A DNA stretch of 64,000 nt from Ctena decussata. Lineage: Eukaryota > Mollusca > Bivalvia > Lucinida > Lucinidae. The position numbers and the translations under genes are program-made. The stretch lies in assembly GCA_963989385.1 (NCBI GenBank), contig OZ022515.1:12122803-12186802 (forward strand). The letters are read 5' to 3'. The notes under the pieces were generated by a model. That model saw nothing but the letters and a program-made list of their open reading frames with translations, made no database searches and was not told the origin of the DNA. Positions within the stretch are counted from its first letter, which is position 1. Every line of letters begins with the position of its first letter. Positions 46,950 to 57,804 of the stretch are shown here, piece by piece.

Positions 46950-47255
46950 ACGGGTCGACCCGTATTTCAGAAATACGGGTCGACCCGTATTTTTACGGGT
47001 CGACCCGTAAATTTACGGGTCGACCCGTATTTTACGGGTCTACTTGCATTTACGGGTCGACCCGTAAATTACAAGTCGACCCGTATTTTACGGGTCGACC
47101 CGTATCTTAAATACGGGTCGACCCGTAAATATACGGGTCGACCCGTAAATATACGGGTCCACCCGTATTTCAAAAATACGGGTCGACCCGTATTATACGG
47201 GTCGACCCGTATTATAGGGGTCGACCCCTATTATACGGGTCGACCCGTATTTCTC
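46950..47255. repeat. Palindromic satellite TACGGGTCGACCCGTA, left array
   Basis: Roughly 17 copies of a 16-bp perfect palindrome around a GTCGAC core, separated by 0-6 A/T-rich bases. Any frame across it encodes meaningless repeats. Confidence 0.92.
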
Positions 47256-47609
47256 CAAAAATAAACTGACCAATCAGAAGATGCCTTCTATCGGTTCTTC
47301 GGCACCTTTGAAATATCGCTTCAATTCATGCTGTGGAGTCGCACAACTAATACCTGTATGGATAACTGTATAGGCCTATGGCAAATGATTTGTTGGTTTT
47401 GCTTAACATATGCTCACTAGACAAGGGTCTGCTATTATGTTTAAGTTTAACTTAAATTAATATCATTTTTATATATATATATTTTTTAATAATCATTTAA
47501 AACTGTTACCAAACGAGGGAAATATCTGATACCAAAACGATGCCTAGCTTACATATAAACTGTGCGTATCCATGGTATCCGGCCAGTCCAACCTGGTTAT
47601 CTTCGAGAA

Positions 47610-49330
47610 GTCATTTGTTTATTGCTGCTGTATACATGTATTCAGTAGCCTATTCGTATGTGTATTACAGAAGCTTTGTTAATCCACTGCTACTGTTTGC
47701 TTTATGTTGTCAAGAAAAGGAGAAGTTAAACTCAAACCTTAACTTTGGACGTTCTTTCGAAGTGTTTCTGAGATATTTTGCTTAATTCTTATTGTATTTA
47801 ATGCTGATACTATCTTGGTCCAATTAAAGAAGAAGATGAAGAAGAAGAAGAAAGCGTCAGCAATGATTTTATGATAAATATAAAAATAATAAAAATGATA
47901 AAATATTAATGACACTAATAGAAATAACTTTTAATTATTCTCTGACAATATCAAATAAAGGAAAGAATAAAAAGAAACGGCCAGATTTCTTTTTCTTAAA
48001 ATTATCTTTCTTTTTTTATTTTTATTTTTCATTATTATTATTATTATTATTATTATCAGGAAACTTGTGCTGTTCGCCGTTTAAAGTTATGCCAGATCAA
48101 ACATTCGTTATCATAAACTACATATCTGATCCAACTTTGCTTGTGCGTATGCCGATCCGAGCATACAGTGTGACATACGTCACCATCGCCAAAATCTGTT
48201 ACAAAATAAACAAAACCTGGCTTACCCATAAACAATACGACACCGTCCTTTTAAAGCGGGCATCTGTTTACCTTTAAGGTATCATTTGCTTATTGCTCCT
48301 GCATATTTTTATGTGTATTACAGAAGCATATTTCACATTGTATACAACTGCTGCTGTTCGTTATCTATTCTCATTAAAACGGAAAGTTGAAATATGTACT
48401 ATCTTTACTTTGGACGTCGAACGTTATTACAAAGAATTTCCTCTCTTTTTTCTTTTTCTTTCTTTTTTATCTTTTTCTCTCTATTTTTTTTTATTTATTT
48501 TATACGTCAGAGAATGTTTGGTTTAACATCAAAAGCGAACAGCATCATCAACTGTTTGTAATAATAATAATGATAAAGTAAAACAGAACGCAAGTTATAT
48601 TTTTATTTGATAAGCCAGGGAATGTTTCGCTGTTAGTATCATTATTATTGTTATTATTTTTATCATTATTATTATAAAATATTATTATTTTTATTATTGC
48701 AAATGATTTTATGATTGTTATCATTGTTACATTTATCACCACATGTTCTGATCCTACATTCATATGCGCTTGCTGATCCGATCATGCACAGGTTGCAAAC
48801 GTCACCATCACCAAAATCCTTTCATTAAAAGAATATCTAATACATGAACGAAGCTTATCATACCCATAAAATGTGTGTCACCGCGGGTGCAGGCGCAGTA
48901 TTTATTTATCTGTGAGAAATCATTTGAGCCGTGACACGCCAAAACCAACAATGTGGTTATGCGCCCAGCGCAGACTCGGATCAGCCTGGGCATCCGCCCA
49001 GTCTAATTAGAGTCTTCGCTGTCCGCATGGAGGTAACTTAGACCCTTATCTACCCTTTAAGCGCTTAGCGATAAAATTGATCAGACTGGGCGGATGCCCA
49101 GACTGATCTGAGTCTGCGCTGGGTGCATAACCACATTGTACGTTTTGTCGTGTCACGGCTCAAAATTTTGTTTATTGCTACTGTATATTAAGCAAATATT
49201 CTCATGTGTATTACAGAAGCATATTTCACATTGGTATGCCCCTGCTGCTGTTTCTTATATCATCTCCTAAAGGTGAAATACAGACTTACTATGGAAGTGT
49301 GGGCGTTATTACGAAGTACATGTATTTCTT
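47610..49330. repeat. Three diverged copies of a local unit
   Basis: atgtgtattacagaagc followed by a ctgctgctgtt-like stretch recurs at about 47655, 48310 and 49205. A second landmark (caccatc.ccaaaatc) is at 48180 and 48805. Low-complexity TTA, CTTT and ATT tracts lie between them. Open frames here follow the low complexity and are not supported as genes. Confidence 0.6.
48926..49161. mobile_element. GAGCCGTGACACG palindromic MITE
   Basis: Both ends carry the same change (gagccgtgacacg / gtgtcacggctc) relative to other copies, so the inverted symmetry is kept. Confidence 0.87.
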
Positions 49331-49439
49331 TATGATTTTTTTTCTTTCAATGCAGAGACAGAAAGGCATAATTATAAAAACGAACTGCACTATCAACGGT
49401 GCAAATTTCCAGGTTTATTTAAGGAATGAATTTCATTTT

Positions 49440-49562
49440 TCTGAGGTTTATCGAAGTGTAAACTGCATTGGGTCACGTGCAAAGTGAATGAACCCCGATG
49501 AGGTTCATGTAAACTTTGCTAGTGACCCAATGTAGTTTACACTTCGATAAACATCAGAAAAT
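49440..49562. repeat. Hairpin, ~50-bp arms
   Basis: tttatcgaagtgtaaactgc / agtttacacttcgataaa and attgggtcacgt / agtgacccaatg are mirrored around gaaccccgatgaggttc. Confidence 0.85.
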
Positions 49563-49904
49563 TAAGTTCATTGCTTATATTTACATTCATTTCAATCAAA
49601 TTTTTCATGAAAAATCTTACATAAGCGCTAAAATTGAAGCTGTGAGACATGTACACGCAGCATTTCTGCTAACAGCAGAACAGCATGCATGACGTCATGA
49701 AGTCACTGACGTCCAATCAGGTTGTAGAGAGCCATTGCTTATTTTGACGTCATTGAGGTCGCATGTCTCAATGTAATTATTGGAATGTAAACTACATTAC
49801 GTTCTAATGGTTTACTATTGGCTTTTCAGTAAATACACAAAGAATGTAAATATTTAATATAAACGCAACTATATCGCATGAAGTGCGACAGACGCGCATT
49901 TCAG

Positions 49905-50312
49905 TGTCGCTAAACCCAAGAAGTTGGAAAGAAAGGTGATGGGCAGGTCTCGGAAAGCAACGAGCAGCCCTCTCCGAGCCACACTTACTGACGCATTGCG
50001 TACACGGTAGCTGCTAACATCAGGTAAAATGCGCGTTTCGACCGCAGGCGTCCCCCACCGGGCCACCTCAACCCCTGTGTCTCGTAAGACGAGAGAGACA
50101 AGGGCACCAGGTGCAGCAAGAACTTATGAAAAGCCAAAATAATCCAAAAGAACAGAAGCAAAACTCCGCTAAGATTCATGTCGCTATGACAAGTCCTAGA
50201 ACTGAAGAAATTAATGGAACAGGCGTCGCTAGTGGGTGCCGAACCCACAACTCCCTGCAAGAAAGGCGAACTCAATCCACTTTACCAGTCGCTCTGCTAC
50301 GCTCACTGAACA
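49905..50312 (-). mobile_element. Possible tRNA-derived SINE of another family
   Basis: On the reverse strand, gcgtagcagagcgactggta resembles an A box and gtgggttcggcaccc a B box near 50235-50300, followed by ~300 bp of body. Only one copy is visible in the window. Confidence 0.4.
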
Positions 50313-50375
50313 CAGATAAACGCTTGCAAAAGACACATTTATACATATTTAGGTAGTTCTGCTCCAGCTACTTCC

Positions 50376-50440
50376 CAGCGGGCACATTAAATTCAAAATG
50401 ACGTCACGCTGACGTGATGTGCCTGCTGGGTTAGAATAAG
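50376..50440. repeat. CCCAGCGGGCAC short MITE
   Basis: cccagcgggcac and gtgcctgctgggt are inverted ends around atgacgtcacgctgacgtga. A related copy lies at 60564-60680 (acccagcggacac ... gcgcctgctgggt). Confidence 0.7.
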
Positions 50441-50634
50441 CCAACTGCCCCTTGTCATCAAGTGCTTTAGACAATGTGCTTGAATATTAGGTGTGCAGAC
50501 TGGTCGTGGCCTGCCACACTCAGCCAGCATACCATCAAATTAAATTCTTCACAGGCACTTCGGTGGTATAAACGTCTCAACACAAACCATTACGAAAAGC
50601 GCTACAACCTTGCCGTTTCGTGATAAAATATAGG

Positions 50635-51110
50635 AGTCCGTCCGTCCGTCCGTTATCAGTTAGCGAAAACGCTTATAACTCTTGAACCGCATTCTATATT
50701 TTGATAAAATTTTGCATACTTATACATGTCAACATTATCTAACGACTCGCATGCATAACCGTCTTTTTTGATGGACGAGGCTCTGCTGAGCACAGTCCGT
50801 CCGTCCGTCCGTTATCAGTTAGCGAAAAAGCTTATAACTCTTGAACCGCATTCTATATTTTGATAAAATTTTGCATACTGATACATGTCAACATTATCTA
50901 ACGACTCGCATGCATAACCGTCTTTTTTTATGGACGAGGCTTTGCTGAGGACAAGTTCAAAATTTACGGTCAAGTAGCGAAAATGCTCATAACTCTTGAA
51001 CCCCGTGGTATATATGGTTCAAATTTTGTATACTTATGTATTTTAACATTGTCCAGCCACCGGCATGCAAAACGGTGACGAAAGTCTAAACAGTATTGCA
51101 CGACCCACAG
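50635..51110. repeat. Tandem repeat, ~160-bp period
   Basis: gtccgtccgtccgttatcag, ctcttgaaccgcattctata and cgactcgcatgcataaccgt recur in near-identical form at 50640 and 50798, with a diverged third copy after 50955. Confidence 0.8.
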
Positions 51111-51856
51111 GTGTGCACTTTAATCGCTGTGCAAGTCCATCAGTCTGTTTGTCCTTCTGCTGTAGTCAGTGAGTGAAATTGCTCATAACTCCTAACCACA
51201 TGGTGCAGTTTGATAAAAATACATGTATGCATCATTCTACAAGAAATGAAATGACCAATTTCATTTCCGTACATTCCTTCTGGCACCAGAAACTGATTAT
51301 TCTACATTCACCACGGGTAGTGCACATTACCATCAGTTGATTCTATTGGAAATTCGACGAAGAAAAAAACCTACTACGTCAACTCGAGCTATTTTACAAA
51401 GTTTGATCATGGTTTACACAGTTTGCGCAAACACTTCTGTCCAAATAATTGGGTTCATTATGGTAATCGCGATATATTACATTCTGAGTGTACAGTCAGT
51501 TCGGATACTGTGGAATAACAAATGACTTCTCACTTGGATAGGCCGGTTACGCACAATTTATAGGTAAGATAGGCATCGTTTTGGATTAAATAATCCCTCT
51601 GTTGGTAACAGTTTTGGATGTTGATTAAATAACAATAATTTTAAAAGTCGATATTAATTAGAGTTGAACTTAACAAATATTAGCAGATCCTTGTCTAGCG
51701 AGCATAAGTAAAGCAAAACCAACTAATCATTTGCCATATACAGTTATCCATACAGGTATTAGTTGTGCAACTCCACAGCATGAATTGAAACGATATTTCA
51801 AAGGTGCCGAAGAACCGATAGAAGGTATCTTCTGATTGGTCAGTTTATTTTTGGAG

Positions 51857-52470
51857 AAATACGGGTCGACCCGTATTTTTGAAATACGGGTGGACCCGTA
51901 TATTTACGGGTCGACCCGTATATTTACGGGTCGACCCGTATTTAAGATACGGGTCGACCCGTAAAATACGGGTCGACTTGTAATTCACGGGCCGACCGGT
52001 ATTTTTACGGGTCGACCCCTATTATACGGGTCGACCCGTATTATACGGGTCGACCCGTAAATATACGGGTCGACCCTCAAATATACGGGTCGACCCCTAT
52101 CTGAAATACGGGTCGACCCGTAAATTTACGGGTCGACCCGTATATCAGAAATACGGGTCGACCCGTATCGGTGCTTTTGACCCTCTTGGTACACCATACC
52201 GACCCGTAAATGCAAGTAGACCCGTAAAATACGGGTCGACCCGTAAATATACGGGTCGACCCGTATTTTTACGGGTCGACCCCTATTATACGGGTCGACC
52301 CGTATTATACGGGTCGACCCGTAAATATACGGGTCGACCCGCAAATATACGGGTCGACCCCTATCTGAAATACGGGTCGACCCGTAAATTTACGGGTCGA
52401 CCCGTAAAAATACGGGTCGACCCGTATATCAGAAATACGGGTCGACCCGTATCGGTGCTTTTGACCCTCT
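51857..52470. repeat. Palindromic satellite TACGGGTCGACCCGTA, right arrays
   Basis: Two consecutive arrays (about 51857-52170 and 52205-52460) of the same palindrome. The first is closed by cggtgcttttgaccctcttg followed by ggtacaccatacc, the second by ggtacaccatat. Confidence 0.92.
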
Positions 52471-52612
52471 TGGTACACCATATAATAACCCGTAATTATT
52501 ATCTTTTTCTATACTCACTTCTATGTCAAAATTTCCCTTACTTATTGTGAGCAGTATATGTTTTCTATTTCTGTCGTTTCGTCTTTTCCTAATATAAGTT
52601 CTTATTTTCCAG

Positions 52613-52750
52613 CAACTGCCTAATCTATTTGAATACGGAAATAGTTTATCTGGCCAATTTATGGACAGTACGTACAGCGGAACATACACATGCCAAGCCT
52701 CTAACACCTGTGGTACTGCTACAAAAGATTATGTTGCCATGGTTACTTAG
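52613..52750 (+). CDS. Exon 13: C-terminal half of the Ig-like domain and stop
   Basis: The acceptor is tcttattttccag; phase 0; 45 codons and TAG. The peptide runs QLPNLFEYGNSLSGQFMDST, then YSGTYTCQASNTCGTATKDY and VAMVT. GTYTCQASN is the F-strand signature carrying the second Ig cysteine. An additional cysteine (NTC) could pair with an extra one in exon 12. The protein stops four residues after the G strand, with no transmembrane helix, GPI signal or tail, which argues for secretion. Confidence 0.92.
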   Translation, partial: QLPNLFEYGNSLSGQFMDSTYSGTYTCQASNTCGTATKDYVAMVT

Positions 52751-52753
52751 TGG

Positions 52754-52785
52754 AATAAATTTTATATTGCTCTTTTGTTTGTTTT
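52754..52785 (+). terminator. Polyadenylation signal of the TSP1-LU-Ig gene
   Basis: A canonical AATAAA (52754-52759) starts 4 nt after the TAG and is followed at about 52769-52785 by a T/GT-rich stretch (ctcttttgtttgttttaatt), as expected of a cleavage and polyadenylation site. If used, the 3' UTR would be only about 20-30 nt. Confidence 0.7.
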
Positions 52786-52832
52786 AATTGTCTAAGGTAT
52801 TGCATCAGGAATATGCGCGTTATATTTGAATC

Positions 52833-53090
52833 ACCAGGCCGCGTAGCGCAGTCGGTAGGGCACCTGACTTACAAGTCAGAGATCCTGGGTTTGATACCCG
52901 GTCTGGCCACATACTTTCGTTTCTCCTTCCGCTGATTCAAGAAGGGCAGTTGTCAGTTACTGGCGAAAGTATGTGCACCTAGTACCGGTTAACCGCTTAG
53001 GAGGGTTAAGCCTGCCCAGGAATAGTGTGGTTAGGTTTACCGACCGTCCCGACATGACCTTAGCTGTATACGTAAAGCAACAAATCAATC
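52833..53090 (+). mobile_element. tRNA-derived SINE, copy 5
   Basis: Head ggccgcgtagcgcagtcggt with B box ggtttgatacc, and the same body as the other copies. An 8-bp target duplication, tttgaatc, lies at 52825-52832 and 53091-53098. It sits just downstream of the gene. Confidence 0.88.
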
Positions 53091-53364
53091 TTTGAATCGC
53101 GATAGTTCAAAGTCGAAGTTCATCTCAAACTACTGGTATCTAAAAGTAAATTTTCTAGGACCAGAAAATTTATTTTGATATACCAGTGAAGTTGAAAAAT
53201 AAAGAACGCCTCGGCATTAAAGATGGAGGACCAACATGGCCGACTGAAAATGGCGTAATCTTATATGGCCGACCGGAAATGACATGCTCCAAGTTGGCGA
53301 ACGAGATGCCAAGACGGCCAACCGGATAAGACGTCAGAGGGAACTGGAGTTTGTGGATTCAGCC

Positions 53365-53450
53365 ATGTTGAGGTAAGCATCAGCATGGATCTTAGCTGGA
53401 ACTCACATATCAATAATATTACTGCCTGTACCAACAGAACTTCGGGCTTA
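53365..53450 (+). pseudogene. Fragment resembling non-LTR reverse transcriptase
   Basis: The translation VSISMDLSWNSHINNITACT followed by NRTSGL resembles the conserved segment after the catalytic core of LINE reverse transcriptases (LGV-x-W-x-HI-x-x-I). It is followed by a stop or frameshift. Short and isolated; identification by family resemblance only. Confidence 0.4.
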
Positions 53451-53733
53451 TGAAAATTTTCAATACACTACCGCAACACGCCTATTTAGAACTACAAATA
53501 CGTAACGCTATTTCGATCTGACGTGACGTCAGTTTGCTGTCGTCTTCTATGATGTTGCACTCATGATTGTGAGTCAGCTATTTTATTTCAATCTTCCTAA
53601 TTCTTTTCAAACAGAAGGTAGATAAAAGAATGGTAGAAAATTATTATGATTTTATCAGTTTCGATATTATTTGAAACTTTCAAACTCCACAGTCAGGCAG
53701 GTGATTGAAGCTGTCCCATTTACTTCAATATAT

Positions 53734-54645
53734 TGGGGTAACTGGGACACCAGTATTTTGATGTAGGAGCTCAGGGAATAAGTTGAACACTTTTGCTATA
53801 ATCTCGCTGGGAGCAACCTGGTGTAATAAAGGATCAGTTAGCTCATGCTCACTTGACAAATTCGACTTGAAACATTATAATTTGGCTTTATCCCACCCAC
53901 TTTTAATTCGTTTGATTATTTATCATTTTTCTAAACGCTCCTTGTATAACACTGTGTTTTTAATTATTTCTATGCAGATTCTTCATAATAGTCATGCCAT
54001 TTTAACAAACGTGTCGACGGCAGAATTTTATCATATTTGGGAAGGACACTTACAAAGAAAATTTAGTGGGTGGTGTATTTTGATATTAACTTTGAATGGA
54101 ACATATTCGTTCTCTTGTCAATGTCAGTACCCTGTTTATAGTTTTGAGCATTTTATCATAATGTTTTTGCATATTCGAAATAATGAATGTGCTAAAATAA
54201 CTGAAGCCCGCAGTAAATAACTGAAATGCCGGGGTAAAGTTTATCCCTATAGTTTTTCTTTGTTATCTTCATCCGATATTATAAAAAGGAACAAAGCGTT
54301 TTGATTTCTGCATTTCTCTGTTCCGTGGTACAATGGTTTTATATGCACCCTAAACTCATGCATTTTTCTTTCATAGTGAACATAAATGAAAGTTGAAATG
54401 CTTAAAATTAAATTTGCAATTAGTGTCCCACTTACCCCAAATAATTGGGTAAGTTGGACATTTGGCTGCATGGTATCAATGCTGTGCTGTTGTTTAACAT
54501 ATACTGGTACAAGGCATCCTATGTGTAATATGAAATTATGTGATGAGGAGTTATAAAGTGCCAACAGATTTGATCTCGTTCTATCTTATTATCCTGTGAA
54601 AGCAGGTGTGTTTCCAAAAAGTGTCCCACTTGCCCCAATTTCCCC
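53734..54645. mobile_element. Element with GTGTCCCA / GGGGTAA.TGGGACA ends
   Basis: ttggggtaactgggacacca near 53734 and agtgtcccacttgccccaat near 54618 are inverted. Another copy of gtgtcccacttaccccaaat lies at 54424. The long open frame inside (53783-54220) is AT-rich and not convincing. Confidence 0.5.
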
Positions 54646-56600
54646 TAAATTTTATGCCCCATTTTTTTTTTTTTTTTTAATTACACTATATTTTAGCGAG
54701 CACTCGCCTACGCGCCTGCAATTCAAAGCTTCAAGGGAGCTTTGAAAGAGCGGGAGCTCTATGGTAGAGGATTGGTAAGGCATATTTTTACCTGTTAGAA
54801 ACATTACTCTAAATGGAATTTCTTTCGTAACGACACCAAACGGAAGTTAACATTAGATTGGTTCGAATAGAAATCAACGAAAAAAATAAGAAATACAGGG
54901 CGTACAGTCTTCCTGTCGCTACGTCACTTAATGACGTCATGCGTTCCGTTTGAGAAAAAAAAACAAGATGGCGTCAACGTTAACCGCTTCTATGATAACA
55001 CAAAATGCAAGGAGGCTGACCGTTTGGTGAAATTTAAAGGAAATAAAGCGCCGAAGAGAAGGAACTGAAAAATTATAGCCCGTTTTCCGAGGGGATAGAA
55101 TACTGTGGGGAAATCTGTTTTCTGACAGTTTCTCATCAATTTATAGACGTAGTTCGCAGCTGTGGAGCTGCAACGCTTTTATTACAAATTTCATACGACA
55201 AAAAAAATAAGAAAATCAGAATCTTACAATGAATATATAGTCAGATCAGGGTCTACACTTCGATCACGCATTTTTCCAAAACTTAGTAAAAACTTGGTAG
55301 TTCAGTTCAGTTCAGTTCAATTCTCCTCACGACGTTCCCCAAGTGGCTCAGCGGTACGTCGTTATAGGAGAATTGACATAGCAGCCATGGAGGGGGGGGG
55401 GATGGTTATCATACCACCCACACATTGTAAAGACCGATGTGCACCCCTGTAGGTAGTGCCCATTTTCATATTATCGACAGTGCTAAGTTTTAGAACAATA
55501 AGCTGCGTAGGTCAGATGCGATAATTGGACATAGTAGCACTTCCTACAGATGTCGTAAAATAACCTTTTAGCATTTAACTTCTATCTCCGTGTGTTATCA
55601 TTTTTTTTTATACCAAATATGAGATTTTCTCTCAGAGGTGTGGAACTTTGGGAGATCAACGTGTGAGGAAATCAGCAATATGTATTTACTACGCATGGGA
55701 AGGAAAACGCTGTCTTCCGAGTGATGAATTTTGTTACCGTTAAACTTAAAAAAAAATGGACACCTAAAATAATTACCGTAATTGTCCTTAAAATGGAACA
55801 GTCTGTTTTCACAATGCAGTTGTACGTCCAAAGATGTAATCCACCACATCTGGTTATGGCTTTAGTCATGCATCTTCGTAAGCCAAGGGTACTAAGTCCA
55901 TTTTTTTCCTTACGTACGTACGTCGTAAGGAAAAAAGTGGACTTAGTGCCCTTGGCTTCCGAAGATGGTTTTTAGTATGCGCCTTTTTCATTTAAGGATC
56001 TAGTGTCAGAAGCTCCGGATATAGCAGGGACATGCCACTAAAATGGCACTTGGGACGTTCTCCGAAAGGAACAGATACTTGTCAATATTTTTGCGGATAC
56101 ATTTGAAGCGTGATTTACTGCATAATGGCTAAAAGTTCTTTCAATCTGATGAAATAAAGTATATGCTATGTGCTACATCAACTGGCTGCAGCAACCGAAG
56201 TTGGAAAATGTCTTTAAAGAGTTAAATGCGCGGTATTTTATTTTCCGGCAAAACAAAAACGGTCTCGTGAATTTATCCTACTGAAAGAACTGATGTGACT
56301 GAAGGAAAACATTCTGTTTTGGTTATAAGGTTTAATCTTTTTGACATTCTGTGGTACCAATGATTTTATAGCAACCAAACAACGAGTGTTGGTTGCTCTA
56401 CGATATATGGCGTATTTCTGTTCTTTTCTGTTCTGTCCCGTACCACTAAGGCTTCGAACTTTTCCTGTCACTGAATTTCCGGTCGGCGTTTTTTTTTCTT
56501 CGGAGAAATGAGACGCTGGCATTTCTATTGGACGAAAATAAGTTCCTGAACTTCCGCCGCCACTTTCCTGGCAACACGTGAATGAGTTCCAGAAAATAAC
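54646..56600. other. Intergenic, no gene recognised
   Basis: It contains short palindromes (55869-55967: cgtaagccaagggtactaag / cttagtgcccttggcttccg around tacgtacgtacgt), ttcagttcagttcagttca near 55300 and A/T tracts. Short frames show no recognisable domain. Confidence 0.6.
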
Positions 56601-56606
56601 ATCCTA

Positions 56607-56974
56607 ATATGAAATAGGCACCACCTATATTGCAACCAACCAAATTTATGACTAAAAAAAAACACAAAAAACACCTAAAACAAGAGAATTGTAGCAAAGA
56701 TGCATTGATAACTCATTTTTATGCAACTCCGTCCTACAGTACAGAAATCCTGCGGAAAACATTTTATAAGTAATTAAACAACAACAACAAAATAATAATA
56801 AAAAAATAAATAAATAAATAAATAAATAGGACAGCTCAAAATAAAATTACGACGCGCAAAGGAAGCAGACGGCATGAAATATTTTCCCTTTCATTGTAAC
56901 AGTGCCTCTGTCGTCCTACCTATACTCGGAGTATATAGCTTGCGTCGTCTAATATGAGTCTGTCTGTCTGTCTG

Positions 56975-57007
<33 letters not shown>

Positions 57008-57790
57008 TCAAAACACATGTCCCGCAATCTGTCCCTTGCCTATGCCTACTTTTTTATTCTCATTTCAGTTATCATTTATTATATTATCTCGTGATACGGA
57101 TGATACGACTGTGTTGTACGAATGTCGACCCAAATTGTAAAATCAATCAATCAATCAATCCCATAACACATAAATGATACAATAATGCATCTTCTCTATC
57201 AGGCTGGTAATCCCATCTACCGACGAGAGGCACACAGCCTCGAAACGATTCCGTATGTGCATCTCTGGGACATCATCACTGCAAACCGACATCGAAGTCC
57301 TTTCGACCTCGTGTGGCCACTGGGTAGTGATTGGCGTCGCCTGAAATGATGCCTTAAGCCATGTGAATACATCGAATACTCGAATCAGCCTGCGAATATC
57401 AGCAAATTAGTCAAGAATCTTTACTTTTAGTTTTTAGATTCTCCAGATTTAATTGATCATATACGAATGTGAATAAGGAATACTCATATCAGACGATGCA
57501 AGCTATATACTCCGAGTATAGGTAGGGACGACAGAGGCACTGTTACAATGAAAGGGGAAATATTCAATCTCGTCTGCTTCGTTTGGGCGACGTAATTTTA
57601 TTTTGAGCTGTCCTGTTATTTAGATTTTTTGTTGTTTTACTACTTATAAAAAGTTTTCCGGAATTTCTGTGCTGAAGGACGGAGTTGCATCCAACTACTA
57701 ATGCAGCTGTGCTACAATTTTCTGTCTTCCTTTTTTTATTTGAGTCATAATTAAGGTTGGTTGTTATTTAGGTGGCGCCTATTTCATATC
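56607..57790. repeat. Long inverted repeat, ~310-350-bp arms, ~520-bp loop
   Basis: Left 56607-56959 (gaaataggcaccacctatat ... cgtcgtctaatatgagt) and right 57482-57790 (inverse) share atatactccgagtatagg and cagaggcactgttacaatga. The loop holds (TCTG)n/(TC)n at 56957-57008 and aatcaatcaatcaatc. The right arm directly abuts the 136-bp array. Confidence 0.82.
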
Positions 57791-57804
57791 ATTTTGGATA
57801 TATT

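Larger units (their letters stand above)
46919..52482. mobile_element. 5.6-kb inverted-repeat structure with GTCGAC palindrome arrays
   Basis: The left arm 46919-47585 begins ggtgtaccaagagggtcaaa, continues with an array of the palindrome tacgggtcgacccgta, then unique sequence. The right arm 51540-52482 is its inverse and contains the array twice, with an internal terminus at 52155-52195. The ~4-kb interior holds three diverged copies of a local repeat, a GAGCC MITE, a possible SINE and a gtccgtccgtccg-containing tandem pair. It fills more than half of intron 12. Confidence 0.8.
4653..52750 (+). other. Gene span (3' part): secreted TSP1x3-LUx2-STH-stalk-TSP1-Ig protein, 13 exons
   Basis: The exons are 4653-4829, 6869-7039, 7670-7840, 9691-9806, 15161-15232, 20043-20211, 21384-21478, 24680-24745, 35697-35912, 37449-37842, 39426-39584, 43062-43174 and 52613-52750. 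All twelve introns are GT-AG and the phases match at each junction. The exons total 2057 nt: 2 nt of an incoming codon plus 685 codons including the stop. No exon contains an in-frame stop. About 4% of the span is coding. The first exon starts inside a codon, so earlier exons (signal peptide, perhaps more TSP1 repeats) lie before the window. Domain families come from their cysteine and tryptophan patterns. I do not recognise a named orthologue. Extracellular adhesion or recognition is a reasonable inference for this domain set, but no specific function is shown. Confidence 0.85.

Noticed and set aside
46785..47264. 159-residue open frame across the GTCGAC array
   Set aside because: It is produced by the palindromic satellite (repeats of GSTR/VDPY-like residues) and has no domain or splice context.
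47909..48277. 122-residue open frame
   Set aside because: Low-complexity Phe/Leu from T-rich DNA within repeat units; no recognisable domain.
53783..54220. 145-residue open frame
   Set aside because: Lies inside a repeat with GGGGTAACTGGGACA-type ends, starts at a non-ATG codon, is AT-rich, and shows no family resemblance.
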